Shown: piece by piece, positions 15,355 to 24,258 of the stretch | How the letters are laid out: each line of letters starts with the position of its first letter | Position numbering within the stretch: the stretch's first letter is position 1 | Assembly: GCA_964463485.1 (NCBI GenBank) | Contig: CAYXDO010000038.1 | Coordinates: forward strand, 1-64,000 | Reading direction: 5' to 3' | DNA from: CAYXDO01 sp964463485 | GTDB taxonomy: Bacteria > Myxococcota > Kuafuiibacteriia > Kuafuiibacteriales > Kuafuiibacteriaceae | DNA: 64,000 bases | Notes under the pieces: model-generated | Database searches by the model: none | Seen by the model: only the letters and a program-made list of their open reading frames with translations | Told to the model about the DNA's origin: nothing | Program-made: the position numbers and the translations under genes

Positions 15355-17199
15355 TTGCTGGCGCTCGGGCGGGCTGCGATCCCCGCGACGGCGCAAATGC
15401 CGGGCTATGACGAGGAGAGCCTCCGGAGGCTGGAAGAGTATGTCGCGAGCCTGAGCCTCGAGCAGGCGACCGGCGTGCTCGGAGCTCTTCAGGCTCTGCG
15501 CGCTCGCCTCGGCCTCATGCTCGTCCGAAGCCCCGACGCACAAAGAATCTCAGCAGAGCTCGACCGCCTCGCCCAGGGTGGGGTCCTCGATCGGCAGCTG
15601 CTTTCGACCGGGATCCTCCCGTTGAAAGTCACTCACTATCGCCGAGAGGACGTCTACCGAGCCATGTCGGTTGCGGCGCCCGTGCCTCCGCTGGCGCGTC
15701 CTTCGCCGACTCGCGGTGTCGTCGACCTTCAGACGCTCAGCGAGCTCTCCGAGCTGGAGCTCGACGCTATCGTGATCGGATCCGGAGCGGGTGGCGCGGT
15801 CGTGGCCGCGGAGCTTGCCGGCGCGGGCGCCAGCGTCCTCATCGTCGAGGAGGGCGCTTGGTTCACCAGGAATGAGTTTGGTGGTCGCGCGCTCGACATG
15901 ACCACGCGTCTGTACCGAAACGCCGGCCTCACGTTCACTGTCGGCAACCCACCCATCTTCCTTCCCGTGGGCCGAACCGTCGGAGGCACCACGACGATCA
16001 ACTCGGGGACCTGCTACCGGACGCCGGATCGAGTGCTCGAAGGATGGGTCGCGAGGGGCCTGAGCGAGTACGCGCCCCAGCGAATGGCACCTCACTTCGA
16101 TGCGGTCGAGTCCGTGTTGGGTGTCACGGAGGCGCAACAGCCCTTCATCGGGGAAGGCGGTCGCCTGATCGCTCGAGGGTGCGACATTTTAGGTTATCGA
16201 CATGGTCCCCTTCGCCGGAACGCCCCCGACTGCGACGGCCAGGGGCTCTGCGCGCTCGGCTGTCCAACCGACGCGAAGAGATCGACGAATATTTCCTATG
16301 TCCCCCTTGCCATCTCTCGAGGCGCTTCCATCGCCCCACGAACGAAGCTCACTTCGCTGAGTCGCTCCGGGCAAAGAGTGACCTCCGTCGAGGTCGAGCA
16401 CCTCCAGAGCGGTTCGAGATTCACCCTTCGGGCGAGGTTCGTCGTGATCTCGGCGGGCTCGCTGCGGACGCCGCTCATCCTCAAATCGGCCGGGGTCCGC
16501 AATGATCTCCTCGGGCGCAATCTCTCGATTCACCCGGCCGCTGCCGTCTATGCAGGCTTCGATCACTCCATCGACCCGATGCACTCGATTCCGCAGTCGT
16601 ACGCGATCGAAGCGTTTCACGACGCGGGCCTCTTGTTCGAAGGGGGCACGGTCCCCCCGGAGCTCGCCGCTGGCGCGTTCCCCATTTTTGGCAGAGAGCT
16701 CCAAGACGTCATGGCTCGATTCGATTCCGTCACGAATTTCGGCTTCATGATCGAGGACGAGGGACAGGGCAGGGTGCTCGGCGAAGTCCGAGACCTCCCC
16801 ATCATTCACTACGCACTGTCCGACCGGGACTTGCGAAGGATTCAGCGCGGACTCGAAATCCTCATCGGCGTGTACCTCGCCGCCGGAGCAAAGTGGGTGC
16901 GCCCGCTCCTCACTTACGACCGTGTGATTCGGTCGCTCGACGACGCGAGAGCCTTCTCGGGCGAGGCCCTGAAACGGTCCTCGCTTCAACTCACGGCCTA
17001 CCATCCGCTTGGAACGGCGCGGGCCGGCCGCACGGCCTCAGAGGGAGTCGTGGGACCTGATGGCCGAGTGCACGGCACCGACAACCTCTACGTCGCCGAC
17101 GGATCGATGCTGCCGACTTCCCCCGCGGTCAATCCGCAGGTCACGATCATGGCCTTGGCGCGCTGCGTGGCCGAGCGCCTCGTCGAGCGTCTCGGCTGA
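15355..17199 (+). CDS. GMC-family FAD-dependent oxidoreductase
   Basis: A 614-residue glucose-methanol-choline family enzyme that oxidises an alcohol using bound FAD. The dinucleotide-binding motif GSGAGGAVVAAELA is at about 140-155, followed by the GMC segment GRTVGGTTTINSGTCYRTP. A four-Cys stretch (CDGQGLCALGC) and the C-terminal GMC block (YHPLGTARAG, then DGSMLPTSPAVNPQVTIMALA) are present. The extra ~130 N-terminal residues resemble those of long-chain alcohol/sterol-type GMC enzymes. The only usable start after the in-frame stop at 15295 is the TTG at 15355, with CTG at 15343 as an alternative. The substrate is unknown. Confidence 0.88.
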   Translation: MLALGRAAIPATAQMPGYDEESLRRLEEYVASLSLEQATGVLGALQALRARLGLMLVRSPDAQRISAELDRLAQGGVLDRQLLSTGILPLKVTHYRREDVYRAMSVAAPVPPLARPSPTRGVVDLQTLSELSELELDAIVIGSGAGGAVVAAELAGAGASVLIVEEGAWFTRNEFGGRALDMTTRLYRNAGLTFTVGNPPIFLPVGRTVGGTTTINSGTCYRTPDRVLEGWVARGLSEYAPQRMAPHFDAVESVLGVTEAQQPFIGEGGRLIARGCDILGYRHGPLRRNAPDCDGQGLCALGCPTDAKRSTNISYVPLAISRGASIAPRTKLTSLSRSGQRVTSVEVEHLQSGSRFTLRARFVVISAGSLRTPLILKSAGVRNDLLGRNLSIHPAAAVYAGFDHSIDPMHSIPQSYAIEAFHDAGLLFEGGTVPPELAAGAFPIFGRELQDVMARFDSVTNFGFMIEDEGQGRVLGEVRDLPIIHYALSDRDLRRIQRGLEILIGVYLAAGAKWVRPLLTYDRVIRSLDDARAFSGEALKRSSLQLTAYHPLGTARAGRTASEGVVGPDGRVHGTDNLYVADGSMLPTSPAVNPQVTIMALARCVAERLVERLG

Positions 17200-17262
17200 G
17201 TCTCCCGCCGACGGGCAGCCTCGCTTCGCTCGAAGTTCGGGAGCGGGCTCGACCGAAGAATT

Positions 17263-20200
17263 TCAACCGCACGGGTTGCTCCGACGTCGCTCGAGCACGA
17301 TTCCGACGATTCCAACGAGAAGGAGAGTTGGCCACCCCGGAGGCGCTCGATGCGCGGAGGAGCACGCGCACTTCTCGTCCTTGGAGCCTGAGTCGCCGGG
17401 CGTGGCACTCACACCTCCGTCCCGAGAACCGGGGCCCGTGCCGCCGTCGGGTCGAATCGGAGAAGAGCCCTCGGCCCATGGGTCGGTCCACGCAGCGCCC
17501 TTCACGAGGGCCATGGCGGAGCCTGTGCCCGCTTCTCCGAAGTCGAGGTGCGAGACTTGAAAGCTCTCGTCCGACGGATCGAAGTAGAAGAGGTAGGCCG
17601 GATCGTTGATGGGGTTCTGGAGGTCGTAGCCGACCAGTCGATCGCGGGACGGCATGAGCATGAATCGGCCGTCTGGGCGTTGCACCACGTTCGCCACGAT
17701 CCATGGGTAGGCTGGACGGTTCGTCACCGCCATGAGCTTGGCAGTATCGATTTCAAGGGAGCGCGGAGCTCCGGTGCAGGCGCTCGGCAGGTCGACTTCG
17801 CCGAGCCTTCCTTCGGGTCGAATGATCACGAAGAGGTTGCCGTTGTTGCCGATGGTCAGACCTGCTGCCGACACGCTGCTCTTCGTGCTCGAGCCGGTGG
17901 CCGGATCGAAGCAAATCATCGGCCCAGCAGCATCGGCGATGCGGTAGACGCCGTCACGCCCGAGCACGAAGCGGGCGGGGGTAGACAGCTCGTTCACGGG
18001 AAACATTTCGCCTTGGCTCGTCTGCATTCGGGAATCGAAGACGAGGACGCCCGGCATCGGAGACTCGATGAGTACGTGCAGGCGCCCGCTGTCGTCGTAC
18101 AGGCAATCCGACGCGCCCTCGATCTCGGGGAATTCGACGGCGTTTTGGGGTACGGCCTTTGCGTTTGGCTCGGTGAGCTCGCGAAGCTTTCCGTCCATGC
18201 CGGCTGCGCAAACTCGACCGTCTGGCGCGACACCCATTCCGCGCACGGCTCCGAAGCTCGCGAACAAGCTCGGGAACTCATAGTGATTGAACATGATCGA
18301 GACCTCGCCTCGCCGTCCGATTTTATAGAGGTAGGGCCCGCGGAGCGGTTCCGTCCGGCGATTTTGAAGAGTCGCGAGATCGAGGGAGTTCGGTCCGGCG
18401 AACATGATGACATCGCCTTTTTCGATGACTTGCTCCACGCGGACCATCTCCCACAAGCCATACATGGTGGGCCCGCCCGCGGCATTTTGGAAGTACGACT
18501 CCCAACCCGGCGAGGGCTCGTTACCGAGGAACGGGAGGTTGTGCCCGGCCCAGGGAGTGTACTCGCTGTCGCAGAAACCGTGGGCGCCCTCGAAATCACA
18601 CCAGAGCTCCCCGTCGGCCAGAGGGACCATCTTGGTCGGAACGGCAGCGCTCAGAAAAGCGCCCATGCCGGTGTCGAGGACGTATGGGGGATAGTCGCCA
18701 CCGCGGGCGAGGATGACAGGGTCGGCGTCCGGAGTGAGTCCTACCAGCAATGTGTCCATGTTGCCGGTGACGAGGACGATGAGTCGATCGGCCACAGGAT
18801 CGAAGCCGACGATGCGGACGTTGGTGTAGGTGTCCGGAAGAAAGGTCCCGCCGCCCATGAGCGGGTCGGCGCAGGTGCCGAGCCTCGACTTGCAGACTTC
18901 TGCGGGGAGGTCGAAGAGCACACGCACGGGCCGATCGCCGAAGACGAGCACGCGATCTCCGAGTGGACTCACGAGGAAGAGGCGGCTCCCCTTGCCTGGG
19001 ATGATACGTGTTCCACCGACGGCCGCGCCGACCAGGCCTTGGAGGTCGCCGAGATTGACCACGAGCTCGGACGTGCCGTCGACGAGCGACCATCTCATGA
19101 CTTCGGTGGCGGTCTCTCCGACGGCGTGCACGCCGTCTTCGGTGAGCCAAGGACCGTACAAGGAACCCTCGAAGACCTTGGTGCCCTTCTCGTCGTAGCA
19201 CTTCCCCATGCCGCAGAGGTACTTCGAGTTCCAGACTTGTTCGTCGACCTGAATGTCGAGGCGCTCGCGAATCAGCGATGAGTACGCGTAGTCGACGGTC
19301 AGGTCGTGGCGCCGGCTGGGGGCGGGATCGTCGCTGCCGACGGCTGGGTTCGTGTGATAGACCCGTGACTCGAGGATATCTCGGGTCCCGCCGCCATCGC
19401 TGTCCTTGGCATAGTCGGACGTGCCGAGGAGGCGCTCGTCGGAAGCCGTGAGTCCGTCTTCATCGAGGTCGATCGTCTCCGGATCGTAGTGGAGCTTGAA
19501 GGTGCCCATCGGACCTTGCGGCCCCAGCGTGGTCGAGAAGAGTGGAGCGTTCGGACCCTGAATCATGCCGATTTGGCGAAGGTTGCCCGGGAGGACCTCC
19601 TGAAGGACGGTGGAGAGCTCGATGTGACCGGGGCGGTCATTTGGATTTGGCGTTCCGTCGAGCCTGAAGGTCGCGACGCCCACGCCCTCGTAGACTTGAT
19701 GCCCGGCAAAGGGTGAGAGCAAGAACCGGTGGCCCGACACGGGCCACACGAAGAGTGTCTCCGTCGTCTTGTCGATCCCCAGGCTGGTCGAGAAGGAAAG
19801 TGTATTCCGGATCTCCCGACTCGGGGCGGACGACACGGCGTTGTGAGACACGAGCTCGGGACCGTGTCGCACGACGATATTTCCGTCCAGCTTGCGCTCG
19901 ATCAGCCAGAGGAGGTCCCAACTGATCCCCCCATATGCGACCTCGATGGAGAGTACCGTGAACAACCGGCCGTCGGGGGCGAAGACCATCGCGCCGAAAT
20001 GATCTCCGACCTTGGTCGCCTCGACTGGGATTGCCGGGAGAAGCTCGGACCATCGACCGCCGGGCGCGACTTGGGCTTCCACGTCCGCGAGGGGGAGGAA
20101 CAGCTCGACGGCGAGTGGGTTGCCGGCACCGAGGCACTCGACGCCTCGGTTCGAGGACACGCAGAGGCGATGCTGGGCGTCGACAGCCGTGAAGAAACCG

Positions 20201-20607
20201 AAATTGGAGCCGTACATCGACGTCATGGTTGGTGGGTTGCTCGTTGGGGTGAGATCGACGCGCCCGAGCACGTCGTCCTCGCGATCGCAGTGAGTACGGT
20301 ACAGCGTGATGGCCCAGCGACCGAGCTCCCCGGACTCCCAGGCGACGGCTAGGGCACCTTCGCCCGCGACGTCGGTTGCCCAGTTCTTCTGGCCCGGCGC
20401 GCTCGAAACGAGGTGAGCGATCGGCGCGTTCACACACGAGTAGCCCAAGTACATGTTGCCCGCGCCGTCGAAGCTCACTCCGCGCTCGGGCGTCACGAGG
20501 TCGGTGTCGACGTCGCCGGGCTGACCGAAGATACCGAGCTCACCGGCCTGGGCGGCAAGGCTCGGCGTGAGAAGCGAAAGGGCGAGAACCGGGGCCGCGA
20601 TGCGCAC
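17263..20607 (-). CDS. Large surface protein with MYXO-CTERM-like sorting tail
   Basis: A 1,114-residue exported protein. It has a clear signal peptide (MRIAAPVLALSLLTPSLAAQA) and long beta-rich regions with many repeated strand-turn units, suggesting one or more propellers. The stretch near 375-405 (DEDGLTASDERLLGTSDYAKDSDGGGTRD) resembles thrombospondin type-3/DxDxDG calcium sites. The end is a Pro/Gly/Asp linker, a CAC motif, a hydrophobic helix (TLLLVGIVGIVL) and Arg-Arg-Arg, matching the MYXO-CTERM sorting pattern. It would be exported, processed at the Cys and anchored at the cell surface. It has no recognisable enzyme motif. Confidence 0.8.
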   Translation of the reverse strand: MRIAAPVLALSLLTPSLAAQAGELGIFGQPGDVDTDLVTPERGVSFDGAGNMYLGYSCVNAPIAHLVSSAPGQKNWATDVAGEGALAVAWESGELGRWAITLYRTHCDREDDVLGRVDLTPTSNPPTMTSMYGSNFGFFTAVDAQHRLCVSSNRGVECLGAGNPLAVELFLPLADVEAQVAPGGRWSELLPAIPVEATKVGDHFGAMVFAPDGRLFTVLSIEVAYGGISWDLLWLIERKLDGNIVVRHGPELVSHNAVSSAPSREIRNTLSFSTSLGIDKTTETLFVWPVSGHRFLLSPFAGHQVYEGVGVATFRLDGTPNPNDRPGHIELSTVLQEVLPGNLRQIGMIQGPNAPLFSTTLGPQGPMGTFKLHYDPETIDLDEDGLTASDERLLGTSDYAKDSDGGGTRDILESRVYHTNPAVGSDDPAPSRRHDLTVDYAYSSLIRERLDIQVDEQVWNSKYLCGMGKCYDEKGTKVFEGSLYGPWLTEDGVHAVGETATEVMRWSLVDGTSELVVNLGDLQGLVGAAVGGTRIIPGKGSRLFLVSPLGDRVLVFGDRPVRVLFDLPAEVCKSRLGTCADPLMGGGTFLPDTYTNVRIVGFDPVADRLIVLVTGNMDTLLVGLTPDADPVILARGGDYPPYVLDTGMGAFLSAAVPTKMVPLADGELWCDFEGAHGFCDSEYTPWAGHNLPFLGNEPSPGWESYFQNAAGGPTMYGLWEMVRVEQVIEKGDVIMFAGPNSLDLATLQNRRTEPLRGPYLYKIGRRGEVSIMFNHYEFPSLFASFGAVRGMGVAPDGRVCAAGMDGKLRELTEPNAKAVPQNAVEFPEIEGASDCLYDDSGRLHVLIESPMPGVLVFDSRMQTSQGEMFPVNELSTPARFVLGRDGVYRIADAAGPMICFDPATGSSTKSSVSAAGLTIGNNGNLFVIIRPEGRLGEVDLPSACTGAPRSLEIDTAKLMAVTNRPAYPWIVANVVQRPDGRFMLMPSRDRLVGYDLQNPINDPAYLFYFDPSDESFQVSHLDFGEAGTGSAMALVKGAAWTDPWAEGSSPIRPDGGTGPGSRDGGVSATPGDSGSKDEKCACSSAHRAPPGWPTLLLVGIVGIVLERRRSNPCG

Positions 20608-20847
20608 GCCTCATTGAGGCACGGAGTGGACATTTTGTCGCCCCCTTCGCGATGGCATCGAGAGACGGTGGCTCCGATCGACCGGCTTCCGACCCCGGAA
20701 TCCGACTCAGACTTCAGACCTCCGACTCAGACCTCCGACCCAGATGTAGTCGACTGCTCGCCCGTAAGCGTTCAGCCGTCAGCCGTCAGCTCTCAGTAGG
20801 ATCAAGCGCTCACGGTGTCTTCTCGCCTGCACGACGTTGCCCTTTGA
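20608..20847. other. Intergenic region with short tandem repeats
   Basis: 240 bases between two minus-strand genes. Bases 20701-20740 are two 20-base units (TCCGACTCAGAC...), and 20769-20797 contains CAGCCGT repeats. These are simple-sequence expansions; no promoter could be singled out. Confidence 0.5.
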
Positions 20848-22509
20848 TCATCGCTCCATACACACGACTTGCGACATTTCCCCGGTGACCTCGACCGGGC
20901 CGAATCCTCCGACGTAGCCCAGAGTCTCGCAGTAAGAAAACGCGGCGACGCTGCAACTCACCGGGTCAGGCTGACACCGCGTCGCGTGCTGGGCGAGCAG
21001 GTCGTTCGGGATCTCGACCACAGTTCCGTCCGAGACGCAGGCCACGTCGATCGAGCTCTCGCGCGCTCGAACCGGACCGAACCCGCTGATCGCACCCACC
21101 GACTGGCAGTATCGATGAACGGCCGTCACACACGAAGCGCCCGTCGGTTCGGTCGTTCCGTCGCAGTCGGAGACGAAGGCAGCCAGCTCGAGATAGGTCG
21201 TCTCGCGCAACTCACCCGTGAGGCACACCACCGAGTCGAGCCAACGGTTCGACGAGCCCGAGTGACCAGAAGCGGGCCCAAAACCGGTGTTGAAGCAGTC
21301 GAGCTCGGAACAAAACTCGTGCGTCGCCTCGTTGCAAGGCCTCGTGCCGAAGTCGGCCGACGAAGCGCAGTCGGCTCGGCTCGAGCTGAGGGTGGCGAGC
21401 TCAAAGGGGATGAAGCTCGACCGCGGACACGAACACTTACTGGACGCGCAGATCGCGCCGCTCGGGCACGCGCGGTCGCACGCGCCGCAATGCCTCGGAT
21501 CCTGCTCCAAGTCGACGCAAGAGTGTGAGCAACCGGTTCGCTCGCCACACCCGCAGACGCCTGCGACGCAAGGGTCTTCGGGGCCACAGGTGAGATGACA
21601 CTCACCGCAGTGCTCGGGATCCGTGCTCGGGTCAATCCAAACACCGTCACATCGACCGAGGCTCTCCGCGTCTCGCGCCCGCGGCACGATCGCGCAGAGC
21701 GCATGGGCGAGATCCGGAGCGACGCCCAGCGGAGGCGGATCTGGCATCGTCGCCTCCCGGCCCGTCAGGGCCTCGAAGATCACACATGCCGCCAGGAGTG
21801 TTCCAGCCGGTGACGGATGACTTCCATCGGAGTGATGAAGGACCACCCCCGGCAGCTCCGCGAGCGCTAGCTGCCAGGCGATCCCAACTCGGGCGGTTTT
21901 GTCGCCGTTGACTTCGGCAGCCATTTGATAAGTTCGATCGATTACGCTGGCCATCTCCTCCGGCCCCCCGCGAATGGTGGCATAGACTCCGTCGCCCTCT
22001 CGCCGGGCCCAGGTTGCGTACCAAACGCCTGGAACGCCCGCGCTGCGTAGGAGGTCGGAAAACGGCCTCGCGGCGAGCGCGAAGTTACTCTCCGTCAGCG
22101 AGGGCACGGCTTCCAGACTCTGACCCTGCAAGACGACTCGATCGAGCCCGCCTTGTGCAAGGCGAGCTGTCACCACGGGGAGGTGTTGATACAAGAAGGC
22201 GCCCCCAACGGCGTGGACTTCGACCTCGATCGAGGCGCCTGGTGTCGCGGCCCCGAGCTGCCTGACTACGTCCGGCAAGTCGTTCGCGTTGGTATAGCTG
22301 TTTCCGACGAACAGCACGCGGAGCGGCGGGCCCGCGTCGGGCTCGACCGCGGCGTCCAAAGGGCTCGTCGAAGCGTCTCCGCCCACGCCCGCGTCCTTGT
22401 CCATCGCCCCGACACCTCCGTCGTCGGCGGCGATCGCGAGTTGGCTGACTCGCCCTGCGCAGCCCGTCATGACCACCAGCGCGAGCAGGGGAGCGCGGCT
22501 TCGACTCAT
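20848..22509 (-). CDS. SGNH-hydrolase-like lipoprotein with Cys-rich repeats
   Basis: A 553-residue lipoprotein; the start at 22509 gives the signal MSRSRAPLLALVVMTGCAG. After a linker, residues ~70-300 form an SGNH/GDSL-like hydrolase domain: block I FVGNSYTN with the candidate nucleophile Ser, and a C-terminal SDGSHPSP that could supply the Asp-His pair. Next come Cys-rich units of the type HCGxCxxxCxxxxxCxxGxCxC (about 305-370), common in secreted myxobacterial proteins. The last ~190 residues hold more paired Cys, probably disulfides. It may be an extracellular esterase or deacetylase; the substrate is unknown. It is divergent from the kinase at 22614. Confidence 0.75.
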   Translation of the reverse strand: MSRSRAPLLALVVMTGCAGRVSQLAIAADDGGVGAMDKDAGVGGDASTSPLDAAVEPDAGPPLRVLFVGNSYTNANDLPDVVRQLGAATPGASIEVEVHAVGGAFLYQHLPVVTARLAQGGLDRVVLQGQSLEAVPSLTESNFALAARPFSDLLRSAGVPGVWYATWARREGDGVYATIRGGPEEMASVIDRTYQMAAEVNGDKTARVGIAWQLALAELPGVVLHHSDGSHPSPAGTLLAACVIFEALTGREATMPDPPPLGVAPDLAHALCAIVPRARDAESLGRCDGVWIDPSTDPEHCGECHLTCGPEDPCVAGVCGCGERTGCSHSCVDLEQDPRHCGACDRACPSGAICASSKCSCPRSSFIPFELATLSSSRADCASSADFGTRPCNEATHEFCSELDCFNTGFGPASGHSGSSNRWLDSVVCLTGELRETTYLELAAFVSDCDGTTEPTGASCVTAVHRYCQSVGAISGFGPVRARESSIDVACVSDGTVVEIPNDLLAQHATRCQPDPVSCSVAAFSYCETLGYVGGFGPVEVTGEMSQVVCMER

Positions 22510-22613
22510 CCGATCTTGATACCATCGCGTCGACGTTCCGTCTCGACCGAGGTGGGCGTACGACGATCGTCGTGGTGACATCGACCTTGTGTTTCAGGCA
22601 AAGGGTGGGTCGG

Positions 22614-24149
22614 ATGACGCGGCGCAGCAATCCTCGGCTGGACTCCGTGCGAGGGAGCCCCTACCGAATCCTCGGAGCCATCCACCGGGGCGGCATGGGG
22701 GAGGTGTTGCTTGCGAGCGCGGAGGGTGCTCATGGCTTCCGTCGGCGGGTCGTGCTGAAGGGTCTGCTTCCTGAGTTGGTCGAGGACGAAGTGAGCCTCG
22801 ATCTGTTTCGCAGAGAAGCGATGATCATGTCGCGCCTCGATCACCCGAATATCGTCCGGGTCATCGACTTCGTATTCGTCGACGGCCAGCCCTTTTTGGC
22901 GATGGAATACGTGCGAGGCCGAAATTTTCAGCAAGTGATTCAGCGCGCGTCCCGGGTCGGGGAACGCGTTCCGCTCGGGGTCGCGCTCGCCGTCGTCGGG
23001 GGTGTGCTTCGCGGGTTGCACCACGCGCACGAGGCGATGGACCCGGACGGCCAGCCGCTCCACGTGGTTCACCGCGATGTGAGTCCCGGCAACGTACTGC
23101 TGAGCTACTTTGGGGAGGTGAAGGTCACCGACTTCGGAATCGCGCTCGCGGAAGGCGAGCGGAGGCATACGGAGAAAGCAGGGATCCGCGGCAAGGCGCG
23201 CTATTTGGCTCCGGAACGCGTGGTCGGCCAGCCCGCATCGCCGAGGAGCGACGTGTTCGCCGCAGGAGCGGTGCTTGCGGAGGCGTTGACGGGCTCCGCG
23301 CTGTTCGACCGCAAGGGTCTGAACGCGACGCTGTTGGCGATCCTTCGGGCCGACCGACAGAGTTTGATCGACGGAGTTTTTGCCGACGCCGGTGAGGTCC
23401 CCGGGCTTCGAGGCGTACTCTCGGGCGCGCTCGCCAAGCGGCCGGAGGATCGGTTTGGGTCCGCGCTTCAAATGGCCGAGGCGATCGCGGGCGTGGAGCG
23501 TGCCTCGGGTGGGGCGATGACGAGCCACGAGCTCGGATCCCATCTTCGGAGCATGTTTCCAGAGGCCGACGCTGGCGAGCGGAGCCTTTCGCTTTTCGCG
23601 TCCGCCGAGAGCCTCGAGCCGCGAACGGTTCTCGAGTCTGAGTTCCCGAGTGAGTCTTGGAGGCAGCGGATTTCGACTCCGCCTTCCGCGCCCGAGCGGG
23701 CGCGCTCGATTCAGGAAGTGGACCCGCCGCGGCCGGCCAGTCGCTGCTTCGACGTCGATGCATATTTGCTCGAGACGTACGCGAAGGTGAGTCCGAGCGA
23801 GCTGAAGGTGAGTCCCATCGAGCGCAGCCGAGGTCCGGTTTGGAATGCCGAAGCCGCGTTGGCCGAGCCGCTGGCCCGGCGTCCAACGATTCCTGACGGT
23901 GACCCTGTCGACCAGGAGGCCCCGCTCTTGGATCCGACCGGGGCGTTTGGTCGGCTGGGTCGTCTCAAACTCATGGGTCTGGGATTGGTAACACTCGGCG
24001 CGCTGCTGGTCTTGGCAGTTTGGTCGTTGAAGCCTCCGAGTCCGCTGAGCGATCCTGCGCCTCGCGCGAAGGAGGAGACACGGACGCTGGAACCCATCGT
24101 CATCGTGCGTCCGACGTCGTCGTCGCGTCCCGAAGTCTCCGACGAATAG
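22614..24149 (+). CDS. Ser/Thr protein kinase, single-pass
   Basis: A 511-residue Hanks-type kinase. It has a Gly loop (HRGGMGEV), Lys in VVLKGLL, catalytic loop HRDVSPGNVLL, DFG in VTDFGIAL and an APE-type segment (YLAPERV). The HRDVSPGN loop is the common myxobacterial form. After ~300 kinase residues comes a Pro/Ser/Glu-rich linker, then one membrane span near the end (LMGLGLVTLGALLVLAVWSL) and a short outer tail. The kinase is therefore cytoplasmic and membrane-tethered. The ATG at 22614 removes a non-homologous extension. It precedes a lipoprotein gene on the same strand, 109 bases away. Confidence 0.9.
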   Translation: MTRRSNPRLDSVRGSPYRILGAIHRGGMGEVLLASAEGAHGFRRRVVLKGLLPELVEDEVSLDLFRREAMIMSRLDHPNIVRVIDFVFVDGQPFLAMEYVRGRNFQQVIQRASRVGERVPLGVALAVVGGVLRGLHHAHEAMDPDGQPLHVVHRDVSPGNVLLSYFGEVKVTDFGIALAEGERRHTEKAGIRGKARYLAPERVVGQPASPRSDVFAAGAVLAEALTGSALFDRKGLNATLLAILRADRQSLIDGVFADAGEVPGLRGVLSGALAKRPEDRFGSALQMAEAIAGVERASGGAMTSHELGSHLRSMFPEADAGERSLSLFASAESLEPRTVLESEFPSESWRQRISTPPSAPERARSIQEVDPPRPASRCFDVDAYLLETYAKVSPSELKVSPIERSRGPVWNAEAALAEPLARRPTIPDGDPVDQEAPLLDPTGAFGRLGRLKLMGLGLVTLGALLVLAVWSLKPPSPLSDPAPRAKEETRTLEPIVIVRPTSSSRPEVSDE

Positions 24150-24258
24150 ACGAATTTACCTCCTTCAGCCAAGTGACCCTCGGTGAGTTCGAGACCCTCT
24201 CACCACGGTGGCCTGCGGTTTCTCTCGACGTTTACGTCCTTTGGGGTAGGCTAGACCG

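Noticed and set aside
17548..19281. 577-codon plus-strand ORF
   Set aside because: It runs antisense to the 1,114-residue surface-protein gene, has no domain-like segments, and exists because the GC-rich code on the other strand avoids stops.
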